DNA of 64,000 nt from Ridgeia piscesae (taxonomy: Eukaryota; Annelida; Polychaeta; Sabellida; Siboglinidae). Where the stretch lies: positions 1 to 64,000 of the forward strand of contig JAODUO010000951.1 of assembly GCA_025642075.2 (NCBI GenBank), read 5' to 3'. Under the pieces are notes generated by a model, which was given only the letters and a program-made list of their open reading frames with translations, did not search any database and was not told the origin of the DNA. This document shows, in pieces, positions 10,845-28,139 of this stretch. The position numbers and the translations under genes were made by a program. Positions within the stretch are counted from its first letter, which is position 1. The number at the start of each line of letters is the position of its first letter.

Positions 10845-12995
10845 CATGAAACTGATGCTGAGACAGCAAATGACAGACGAGGTTGCTTGGCACTGTCTGA
10901 ATGCTACGTGTGATTTGTGAGTCTACCACACCGTCAGATTGGGCGAGTCTACCACACCATCAGATTGTGCAAGTCAACCATACCATCAGATTGGGCAAGT
11001 CTACCATACCATCAGATTGGGCAAGTTTACCATACCATCAGATCGGGCGAGTCTACCATACCATCAGATTGTGCAAGTCAACCATACCATCAGATTGTGC
11101 AAGTCAACCATACCATCAGATTGGGCGAGTCTACCACACCATCAGATTGGGCGAGTCTACCACACCATCAGATTGTGCAAGTCAACCATACCATCAGATT
11201 GGGCAAGTCTACCATACCATCAGATTGGGCAAGTCTACCATACCATCAGATCGGGCGAGTCTACCATACCGTCAGATTGGGCGAGTCTACCACACCATCA
11301 GATTGGGCGAGTCTACCACACCATCAGATTGGGCAAGTCTACCATACCATCAGATTGGGCGAGTCTACCACACCATCAGATTGGGCGAGTCTACCATACC
11401 ATCAGATTGTGCAAGTCAACCATACCATCAGATTGGGCAAGTCTACCATACCATCAGATTGGGCGAGTCTACCACACCATCAGATTGGGCAAGTCTACCA
11501 TACCATCAGATTGGGCGAGTCTACCACACCATCAGATTGGGCGAGTCTACCATACCATCAGATTGGGCGAGTCTACCATACCATCAGATTGGGCGAGTCT
11601 ACCACACCATCAGATTGGGCGAGTCTACCACACCATCAGATTGGGCGAGTCTACCACACCATCAGATTGGGTGAGTCTACCATACCATCAGATTGGGTGA
11701 GTCTACCATACCATCAGATTGGGTGAGTCTACCATACCATCAGATTGGGCGAGTCTACCATACCATCAGATTGGGTGAGTCTACCACACCATCAGATTGG
11801 GCGAGTCTACCATACCATCAGATTGGGCGAGTCTACCACACCATCAGATTGGGTGAGTCTACCACACCATCAGATTGGGCGAGTCTACCATACCATCAGA
11901 TTGGGCGAGTCTACCATACCATCAGATTGGGCGAGTCTACCAACCATCAGATTGGGCGAGTCTACCACACCATCAGATTGGGCGAGTCTACCACACCATC
12001 AGATTGGGCGAGTCTACCATACCATCAGATTGGGCGAGTCTACCACACCATCAGATTGGGCGAGTCTACCATACCATCAGATTGGGCGAGTCTACCATAC
12101 CATCATATTGGGCGAGTCTACCATATCAGATTGGGCGAGTCTACCACACCATCAGATTGGGTGAGTCTACCATACCATCAGATTGGGCGAGTCTACCATA
12201 CCATCAGATTGGGCGAGTCTACCATACCATCAGATTGGGCGAGTCTACCATACCATCAGATTGGGCGAGTCTACCATACCATCAGATTGGGTGAGTCTAC
12301 CATACCATCAGATTGGGCGAGTCTACCATACCATCAGATTGGGCGAGTCTACCATATCATCAGATCGGGCGAGTCTACCACACCATCAGATTGGGCGAGT
12401 CTACCACACCATCAGATTGGGCGAGTCTACCACACCATTAGATCGGGCAGCTTCTTCACAGAGTCAGAAGCCACTGCAGAAGACATTTCACATAATGTAT
12501 CTGTGGGCGCAGAATTGCCAGGTGAAGACACACTGGGTGTATCGTGTCAGTGCGTTCAACAACATTCCCAGTTGTTGCAGAAGGTCTGTTCTACATCCCT
12601 CATGAACAATCCTATGCAGCTTGGCGGACAGAAAGTGATCATCCAGATCGACAAGTTGCTCTTTCAGCAAAAGTATCGCTGTGGACGAGCATCAGACCAG
12701 TGTGTGTTCTGGATGTGTGGCACATCAACAGCGCCATCCATCAGCCCCATGGAGTTGGTTGCTGACAGACAAGCTGCGACACTATCACTACTGCCAATCA
12801 TCCAGCAAGTGGTGAAGCCTGGATTCGATCAACCATAGCCTGAGTTTCATCGAGAGCTACGTCGAAGACGAAATTGAAGGCGATGAAGGATCAGTTGCTG
12901 GAAGAGAGGATGTGGCACAACAGATTCGGTAGAAACGTGGCACATTTTGTTCAAACTTCTTTGCCCCACCCATCATTGTGGAACAGTCCTAAACC
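10845..12995 (+). mobile_element. Merlin-type (IS1595/ISXO2-like) DNA transposon relic split by a minisatellite
   Basis: Left of the minisatellite (about 10845-10917) a frame gives NMKLMLRQ and VAWHCLNATCD, matching the zinc-ribbon region of Merlin transposases. Right of it the homology resumes with TIRSGSFFTES (12433-12468). It then passes through frameshifts to MYLWAQNCQVKTHWV (12494 on), PMQLGGQKVIIQIDKLLF (12611 on), where D of the DDE triad is visible, KYRCGRASD, VFWMCGTS, MELVADRQA and LLPIIQQVVKPG. A last piece, LLEERMWHNRFGRN (about 12895-12940), is the C-terminal region, with the intervening catalytic stretch largely lost. Merlin elements are cut-and-paste transposons related to bacterial IS1595. 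This copy has several frameshifts and deletions and cannot be active. Terminal repeats were not identified. Confidence 0.8.
10918..12450. repeat. 26-bp minisatellite, about 59 copies
   Basis: Tandem 26-bp units with core CCATCAGATTGGGCGAGTC. The left part (to about 11500) mixes variants GGGCAAGTCTACC and GTGCAAGTCAACC; the right part is homogeneous GGGCGAGTC/GGGTGAGTC. Single units with small deletions occur near 11940 and 12120. No unit contains a stop in any forward frame, so all three + frames stay open for hundreds of codons. These frames are not genes. The array lies inside the Merlin relic. Confidence 0.97.
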
Positions 12996-13219
12996 AACCG
13001 CAACGTCCATTTTCTCCACGGACTTTGTTTTGATTTTGGTTGTCATAATCCTGCTGTCCCCAAAGTGTGCTTATAGTTTTATTTTCTGAAGGATAATTAC
13101 AAGCAGAAGTAGTGTGACAATTTGCCGGTAAGAATATTCACGAAAATCATTCATTTTAATCAATTAAGTAATATGGTAGAACTAAGTTCAAAGGGAGAGA
13201 GTTTGACTATTTAGGACAA

Positions 13220-14832
13220 CTAATTGTAACCCCAACGATGGTAGCTATGAAAATAAGAGATATGAAGGATAATAAATCACCTGGAGTGGATGGGATTCCT
13301 CCCAAATTACTATTGGAAATTTGTAGAACAAATCAGCATACCGCTTGCAACTGTGTTCAATTTGTCATTAGAGGAGGGAATAGTTCCGTTAGAATGGAAA
13401 GAAGCAAACATTATACCATTATTTAAAAAAGGTTCGAGAAACAAATCAGAGAACTATAGACCAGTGAGTTTAACATCGGTGATTTGCAAACTATTAGAAA
13501 GACTAATTAAAGATCACCTGGTTGATTTTCTTGTTAAAAATAAATTGATAAACCCATCTCAACATGGGTTTTTAAAAGCGAGGTCATGCTTAACAAATAT
13601 GTTATGTTTTTTGGAAGATGTCACAAAGTGGCTAGATGAGGGATCACCAGTAGATATAATGTACTTAGATTTTAAAAAAGCCTTTGACAAAGTGCCACAC
13701 CAAAGACTACTACTTAAACTAAAGGCCCATGGCATAGGAAATGGAATGATCAACTGGATAGAAAAATGGCTTATTGATAGAAGACAAAGAGTAGTAGTTG
13801 ATGGGGAGGTTTCAAACTGGAAAACGGTTTTGAGTGGAGTACCGCAGGGATCAGTACTGGGACCTATTTTATTCTTAATATATATCAATGATTTGGATGA
13901 TGACATAACAAGCAAGGTGTTGAAGTTTGCGGACGACACAAAAGTGTTTAGGAAAATTAAAAGTGATGCAGATAGACAGCATTTACAATATGATCTTAAT
14001 AAGTTGATAGAATGGTCTGAGAAGTGGCAAATGCTGTTTAATTTTGGAAAGTGTAAGTGCCTTCACACAGGACATGGGAATGAAGATGCACAATATACAA
14101 TGGGTGATACTGTACTAAATACTACCTTAAAGGAAAAGGACTTAGGGTTAACTATTAGTGCTGACATGAAGGTATCAGAGCAGTGTGGAATTGCAGCAGC
14201 GAAGGGAAACCAAATTCTTGGATTAATTAGACGAAATATAGTGTACAAAGAAAAAGAACTAATAACACCGCTGTATAAAACAATAGTTAGGCCTCACTTA
14301 GAATATTGTATACAAGCATGGAGGCCATATCGCAAGAAGGATATTGATATGCTAGAAAGAGTACAAAGGAGAGCAACCAAAATGATACCAAAACTCAGGA
14401 ATATTAGTTATGAAATGCGTCTAAAAGAATGTGGTTTAACAACACTAGAAACCAGAAGATTGAGAGGAGATCAGATTGAGGTGTTTAAAATATTGAATGG
14501 ATATGAAAATATTGACAGAAATATTTTTTCACAGTCAAGGAAGAGAGAAGGACTAGAGGACATGGAGTTACATTAGCAAAGAAGCAGTGTAGACTAGATA
14601 TTAGAAAATTTTCATTTTCACAAAGAACAGTAAACGAATGGAACAGATTATCAGCTGATTGTGTAGGTGCTAGTAGTGTTAATATATTTAAAAATAAAAT
14701 CGACATATACCTAAGAAGGGCGGGGTATACTTAGATAGATAGGTTAGACTCTCGATAAGCCAAATGGCTTCCTAGTCCACCTGCCATCTAGAGTGGAATC
14801 TCTAGGTGGCAATCTTGTTAAATCTTGTTAAA
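13220..14832 (+). mobile_element. CR1-type non-LTR retrotransposon, 5'-truncated, reverse transcriptase broken by two frameshifts
   Basis: Homology starts with KIRDMKDNKSPGVDGIPPKL (from 13250) and changes frame near 13316. It then runs through one long frame to 14576 with reverse transcriptase blocks in order: ENYRPVSLTSV, HGFLKARSC, YLDFKKAFDKVPH, GVPQGSVLGPILF, KFADDTKVF (the catalytic YADD-type box, near 13926), then DLGLTI, PHLEYCIQAW and LERVQRRATKMI. After a second shift near 14550 the C-terminal FSFSQRTVNEWNRL and FKNKIDIYL segment continues to a stop at 14734. The C-terminal blocks are those of CR1-clade elements. The 3' tail ends in a short repeat of CTTGTTAAAT. No endonuclease domain precedes the RT, so the copy is truncated at its 5' end, as is common for LINEs. 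Confidence 0.9.
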
Positions 14833-15942
14833 TCTAAAATTATCATATCGGTGGCTACTTGTGTTTGGCGATCTTGACTACCACTTAGTAATGAAGAATG
14901 CCATCTTTCACGCAGTACAACCTGTTTTGGGGCAAATATATACATGTGTTATGATTATGTGCATTTAGTCAACTTGTCAGATATAAGTGCTTATCGAACT
15001 GCTGTGAAACCACAACGTACAGCAATGTAACATTAACTTTTTGTAATCATAAGCAATAAGCATTTGTATATATTTTGATTATCGTTTTAACACCCATTAT
15101 TACATATATGTAAATTATAATGTGACACATATGATATATTAATATATAGTTTAATAGTATAAAGATATTTTATCATTACTAAATCAATAAAATGAAAATC
15201 TCGTAAAAGTCACATATGGCCTAAAATTGTTAATACTATCTGCGCTATGTCTATGACAGTGTGGTAAACTCAAAATAAAAAATTGGACATTTGAGATAAG
15301 AAAGGTATAACACAATATATTTATGACATAATTCTCCTAGTATGATGTAACAGAAACCGAGCTGATGACTATATAGTCTATAATCCATATTGTATCAACC
15401 TTTACATAAATCTGCCATCCAAGCCGTATTACTGGTATCCAGCTACATAACAAATAACAAATTATTTTCATCAGTCGGAAACTGTCATCCATCGTTAGAA
15501 TATCATTATTGTGTCCTGTCCCCAATCAGCTCCAGTTGCGCAGAGTTTTGCCATATATTATGACACACTTACAGGCCCTATAGCAGTTTGGGCCTAATCC
15601 ACCATGCGCCACCAGTCTGACATAATCCATTACATCGACTGTAATAATTCATAGGTTCACCAAATGGCAAATGGACTATTGACTACTTTGCGCATTCTAA
15701 TGTAAACGCTTACCCTACTAAACTTAGTTTGACGTCGTTTTTATCAATGTCTGGGTTGCAACGGTAGTGAACACTGCTGCAATAGGATGGCTTGAATCAA
15801 CCTATTTTATGTCAGGAAAAACATTTCAATAATTGTACTCAACAGATTTGTTTCATTTTTGTCTTATTTGGCAGCTAATTCATGATCATTTTTGTTTTAT
15901 TTGGCAGCTAATTCATGATCTTACATTTATTTAAACAGCAAA

Positions 15943-15984
<42 letters not shown>

Positions 15985-16344
15985 GTAAGTGCCATCATTA
16001 TCTGGCAGCAGGATGAAATGTTTGTTTATTTTTGATTTTCTGGTTCCATTTCAGATAGACATATCTCCATGATTTTAGTATGTTATACAAATATTATATT
16101 ACTATAATAAAGCATTACTTTAGCATTGAAATGACACATCATTTCTATTTTTATGACCAATATTAGCGAAGTTATGATTTTCGTAGGAACAGTATGCTAC
16201 CGTTACTTTTGCAAATAATACAGAAAACAGGAAATGGAAATTATCTGTATGCAATTACCGGTAATAAGCGTAAGTTATTGTATACGAAAGCAACTTGATC
16301 AAATATGTTCATGTGTAATTTTGATGGCAATGTTTTGTTTACAG
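14833..16344. other. AT-rich spacer before the first visible IPO11 exon
   Basis: This is probably IPO11 intron, since the next exon enters in mid-codon. It has a (TA)n tract at about 15946-15976 and a roughly 35-bp direct duplication (TTATTTGGCAGCTAATTCAT twice, about 15870-15920). No exon was recognised. Confidence 0.5.
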
Positions 16345-22730
<6,386 letters not shown>

Positions 22731-23151
22731 TGGGCAAGGGTCGGCTCTTTGTGAGACGCAACAAGATTTGTCCTGTGATACAACCGAGAGAACTTTGATA
22801 AAACTCAAGCATATATGCTTATATCAAGCATAAGTGTTACAAGATGTTTGTAATATGAGTTTTAATTTAAACTTGTAGTAGTCAACAACATCAGCTTAAA
22901 AACAGTTATACTACAACTACGGTTGTATAGAAATACACATTTCTATTGTCTTTCAAAAATATGTATGGATTTTTTTAACATTTGTACTTACAATAATAAT
23001 TCTAATAAGCACAGTGGATGTCAGTGTTTTGTTATTGTGCTGTTTCTTGTGGTAACAAAAAAGATTAAGAACCCCTATGACATTTTAAGTGTAGTTGTTC
23101 GTGAGTCATATGAAATATGGACTTGTGTAAATTTATCAGTGAAGCATTTGT

Positions 23152-23331
23152 AATAAATTTGTTTTCCTCGTCAGGCTGCGATATTTTGAGGATAAACTGA
23201 AAGTTCACCAGTAACCACTTCCAGTCCACTTTTTACATGTTGTTTCCTGACATGAGTTGAAATAAAAGTCTGTTGCGGCATTTCAAACACAAGTTGAACT
23301 GCATTATTTTGATGTAAGACATGTCAATAAA
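23152..23331 (+). promoter_or_regulatory. Candidate IPO11 polyadenylation signals
   Basis: AATAAA hexamers at 23152, 23261 and 23326 lie 420-600 bases after the IPO11 stop codon, a plausible 3' UTR end. Which one is used cannot be told from sequence. Confidence 0.55.
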
Positions 23332-23399
23332 CATTATCATGTAACTTGGACTTATTTCTTGCCATGGTTCCTGCGGTGGCTCCACCTAGTGAATGAAAC

Positions 23400-24670
23400 A
23401 TTGTAAATTGGTGGAAATGTACTAACATTACATGCTAAATTTGTTTGTTGGTTTTAACAAACGTAAAAGACCATCCCTGATGTTACAACGTGGTGTTTAT
23501 GTTATTTTATCAGTAGGGTGAGCCAGATAAATGTGGGGGGGGAGTTTTGTGTGTATATGATTAGAATGGTTGTTAGATTTAAGTGTTTAGAAATACAAAA
23601 TATACAGTAATATGTAGGTTTCAGGATGGTGGGTCATATTTCAGTGCCTAGGATTTTTGGGTTGCCCCCTATGTTTGTTGATAGCACTGGTATCAACACT
23701 GCACTACATTAGAACCCTCCAGGAGCTCATAGTTTACACATAATTATTTCCACTTGTAAAAATGTGTAATATCAATAGTACATTGCAAGAGAAATCCAGC
23801 AAGTGTTCGGGGTAGAGAACTATGACATCCCAATTGGAACATCTGAACAATATCCTCCACAGCTAATATAAATGACTACCAATAAAAACCCTACCTTTGT
23901 TCAATATATAGACTACTATAAGAAAGGTTAGTTAAAAATAGTTATCTCGGTCATACATGGAGCAATATAGACAATAAGAAGCATTCATTCAAAGCTCATG
24001 CAAAACATTTACAGGTACAATTTTACAATTTTCAACAGTCTTGGTGACGACCTCATAAATCCAGTACAAAAAGTAGTGTATCATTTCCTTCAAACTGTCG
24101 TTCATCACCATCAGTATGTGATGTTAAATTTTTGATTTTGAGCTATAAAAAAATCCATAACCACAACCAGCCAGCACTGATCAGATTCAGCTGATGTGAT
24201 ATAATTAGTGTTATCACCCACTATTGGGTCCTCTTTGTTAATAAGAATAGGCTTTCTCTTGGCAAGCTGTTGTGTCCATGCTCTGGACATCACAGAATGA
24301 CCTGTACTGTCATATTTTTAGTGATGGTGAAAGGCCGCCCAATTATCCAATTGAAGCATACTGTTTCAACAATGCTTTCAAGATGAGGAGTTCCACAAAA
24401 TGCGTATCTTCTGAGATTCTCCACTTTACTTATTGTAGCTGTTATCCAATATTGTTTTCTTGTCTTTGTTTAAGAAAATACATGAAATTGTGATATGCAT
24501 ACGTTCAATTTGAAAGTATTGGAAACAACTTTGAGGAGCAATAAATTTATGATGTCCACAGATTGTCTTTGCTGTTTATTACGACATCCAAGACTAAATG
24601 GAGGGTAGATACGTTTCTATATTTTTCCATGGGAAACTTGGCTAGAAGATATATTTCTAAATAAGAAAAA
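23400..24670. other. Intergenic spacer
   Basis: No exon, RNA gene or array recognised between the IPO11 3' end and the SINE. Confidence 0.5.
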
Positions 24671-24677
24671 ACATCAC

Positions 24678-24940
24678 GTGGAGCGCTGCGGCGCAGTAGT
24701 AAAGCTTTGGACTCGACAGAGAGAACTTGGGGTTCAAATAATGTGCTATGGTGTCGAAACTTGGGCAGATATGAATGAAATAGCTGTATGAATAGGTACC
24801 TGGCATTAATCACAATCAACATCGTTGAATGCTTCCCGGAGAAGTCGAGATGGTGTTCGACTAAACAGGTCCGCTAGGGAGTAAGTTTTAAAGCACTTTG
24901 AGCAATTCAGCCCTGAGGACTGGATATTATGCATCATGAA
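24678..24940 (+). mobile_element. tRNA-derived SINE
   Basis: The head has a tRNA-like A box region (GCGGCGCAGTAGTAAAGC) and a B box (GGTTCAAATA at 24731), the internal RNA polymerase III promoter of tRNA-derived SINEs. The body ends with AAAGCACTTTGAGCAATTC and CAGCCCTGAGGACTGG followed by a TTG-repeat tail. I did not find clear target duplications. The B box is imperfect, so the copy is old. Confidence 0.7.
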
Positions 24941-27350
24941 TGGTTTGTTGTTGTTACGAGTACAATACACGTACACTGCTATAATCGTGGCCTAAGACAA
25001 CAGAAGACGCTTTGTCATCAGAAACAATATCTTTAATAATTAGTATGCACACACGTGACATCACGTGCAGCAACCCTATTACATCACAGCTGGAACAAAT
25101 TTATAAGCTTGGTTCCAACATCTGAACGTTACGCTCAAATCCTTCCAACCCAACACTGCCAACGTCTCGCTCCGGCTGTAACTGCTGCGTTTACTGTACA
25201 TCTTAAAAATACTCTCTTAAAATAGACTGCATCTTCACTAACACACAGACATGCGTGCACAGGGGCACCCATGTGCACGATCGCATGCACACACGCACGA
25301 ACGGATACACTACTGTAGTCAACTGGTAACTTTGATATATATGTGTCTTTTTGTCGTATAATAATAGTTGTTCGATATATATATATTTATATCTAATATA
25401 TACACTCAAATACTCTCGGCTGCCATGGCTGGTATTCCCAGCCATGACAATGCCATGATTATCGCCAACGCCAACAATGCACCTTATGTCATCAACAATT
25501 CACCCCTGTCCCTCAAACATTTCCCAGCTTGCACTGCTGCGTCGTCCCTGATGTGTGCTGTTCTGAGCCCATCGGTAGGAACGTATACACCGAAAGGCAT
25601 TTTGAAAACATTGTGTCAACAAGATAACATCCACACTCAAGTGGAACATATTTTCTACAAATGGCAGTGTTTCAAACAAAAATATCACAAGTAGTTAACA
25701 CACCGAACTGGTGAAAAAATTTCAATGGAGCAGCAGATTTGATCTCAAATAATGGCTCGCCACAGCGAAACAAAACCAACAGTAAAATGAAATTTGTCGC
25801 TTTTTAGCACGTCACAATGTATGGCAAATGTTTAATACAATTTAAGCTCAGCATGCATGAATCCGCTACAAACTGGGCGAGTCAAATTAAAAGCAAAATA
25901 AAATTCACGTAAAACAGCTGGCACTAAAAAACCATGATGGCAAAACTAAATCCTGTCAACTAATCTGAACTGCATTTGACAAGAAGATTAGCTCTGCCCA
26001 GTGACACACGACTGACATTTGTCAAACCTGAGCACATATTACGTATGACACGATATAACTCAAGATGTTCCACTCCACTGAGTTTTCCAAACTGGCGAGC
26101 TAGCAGAACTAGTCGCTTCAGTTCCTGCTTCAAAACAAGCAGTTTCACACCTGTCAATTGCATTCATCTGGCCAACTTTAAACCTGTGATAACACGCTCT
26201 GCAGCTGCTGTTGCAAGCTTTTTGTGCGCTTAAACCTTAGTAAAACATCTATGTACATTAAACACTCTGTGGCACGTAACAAACACAGGCATCTGACTAC
26301 AGCGTGTCTGAGAGACAGACAGACTGTAGAAGTGTAGAAAATTAAAGCAGAAATCATTGTCAACAAATATGGTGTGCTTTTAAGAAAATTGCAGCAGCTA
26401 ATCCGCCATGCATCGCTACTCTGAGATCATAACGCAATGGTTTACACACAATGTAACCATCCGCCAACACAACCGACTTGTGGTGACTATGACTTCACCG
26501 TCAAGACTGATGATAAAACTTAATAAACATAACTCATAAACCATCCATTAACTCATACAATTTATGACAACACTGTTAAATCCACCTTCCAGTGTCTGTA
26601 TGGCACAATCACTTCCACACTCCTGCCTCATTTGAGCTCATCAGCTCAGAGACCAATACATCTCGACACAGACCGGTTCCTAACATGGCTGCCATCTACG
26701 TTAACTGGACTGAAATAGCATTTTGATAACAATGGCAGCATTGGCTTGATCATCGCACACCTGGATATACCATTAGTATACAAGCTACAGCAGCTGCTAC
26801 AGCTGCTACAAAAGCAGCCGAACAGCAGCAGCTACTAAAGCTGCTACAGCGGTCATTCCACTTGCTGTGGAAGTTACATACACAGGACTGCGTAAAAATT
26901 TGTCGTCATCCTTGATATGATGATCTAACAGGCTGCTGTGGACCGACTATGTACACTATAGACACACTATGTACACGGGAGGAGAGAAACATTGGTCTCT
27001 TGCTGTCTGTGGGTGCATTTAAATGTGGGGCCACTAGCTGCCACCGTTTACTTCTCATTTTAATCTAAGCACCAAGCTGTCTCTGTCTCTAGGCTGACTG
27101 TCTCTCTAGTCTCTCTAGTCTCGGCCTCGTCCCATTGTCATTGGTTAAACATCACTTCCTGTCCAACGTCCAGTAACTCTGTCCAGCATAGCATTCACAC
27201 ACAAGCTGCATTGGCTTGTCTGGTTATCGGTAAGCAGTTGAAAACGTAACAAAAGGTAGCAGTTGACAGGCAGTTAAACATATTCACATCAGTTCTACTG
27301 GCACCGTCTAGTATCATGGCTCGTTTCCCAGTCATAACAAAACAAAAACA
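24941..27350. other. Intergenic spacer, no gene recognised
   Basis: There is a CAGCAGCTGCTACAGCTGCTAC-like CAG/CTG-rich patch near 26790-26850. Otherwise I see no exon or RNA gene. Part may be 3' UTR of the F-box gene on the minus strand. Confidence 0.45.
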
Positions 27351-27354
27351 CCTG

Positions 27355-27506
27355 ACAGCATTTAACTGAGTCAGTCACCACAGTCCTGTATGACAGCACT
27401 TAACTGAGTCAGTCACCACAGTCCTGTATGACAGCACTTAACTGAGTCAGTCACCACAGTCCTGTATGACAGCACTTAGCTGAGTCAGTCACCACAGTCC
27501 TGTATA
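27355..27506. repeat. 38-bp tandem repeat, four copies, each with an AP-1-like site
   Basis: Four nearly identical 38-bp units containing ACTGAGTCAGTCACCACAGT. Each holds TGAGTCA, the AP-1/TRE consensus. The repeat lies about 630 bases past the F-box stop codon, on the 3' side of that gene. Confidence 0.92.
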
Positions 27507-28139
27507 GCACAACAACTAAATAAGGACCCTGGTGTTTACACAGAGGTTGCAGTGTTCACGTTGGTGTGAGAGGGCGAGATGCTGCCAACCCTGCTGAGTG
27601 GTCCTGAGTCACAGAAACACCACAAACCAGCTCTTATAACTGTCCAACAACGCTTGCGGCCACACAATGGCCAAACACTGAATTAAAACTATGACAACAA
27701 ATGAGAAAACAACTCTGAATCACAAGGCTTTTCCTGCCAACCAATGTAACCAGCTCTCTTAGTCTTATCCCCTGTATTCGGACTTTCATGCTGCATCATC
27801 TTTACGTACCTTCAGTGCATGTGAACAAGCACTGATCAGTGATCATACCATATAACTCGTAACGTCACCTACCCCGCTTGTGGCATAATAACTATCACAT
27901 CATGGTAATGCCAGGCGCATTCACAAAACACTACTACGGTCTGCTGCTATAGCAATAACTCTGCTTGGTAACTTTTTCGGTCATTCACAAATCTGTGCTA
28001 CGATCACAAATGCCTTGACTTCAACAGGATCTTTCACAATCACAACGCCCCTATGTCACTTCCTTGTCAAATCAGTATACACATCCTGCATACAAACTTA
28101 TAGAACATTGCCACTAGACTGACACACAGATGGCATCAG

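Noticed and set aside
24681..24745. A functional tRNA gene
   Set aside because: Only A and B box-like segments remain. No cloverleaf with paired acceptor stem can be drawn, and the sequence continues into a SINE body.
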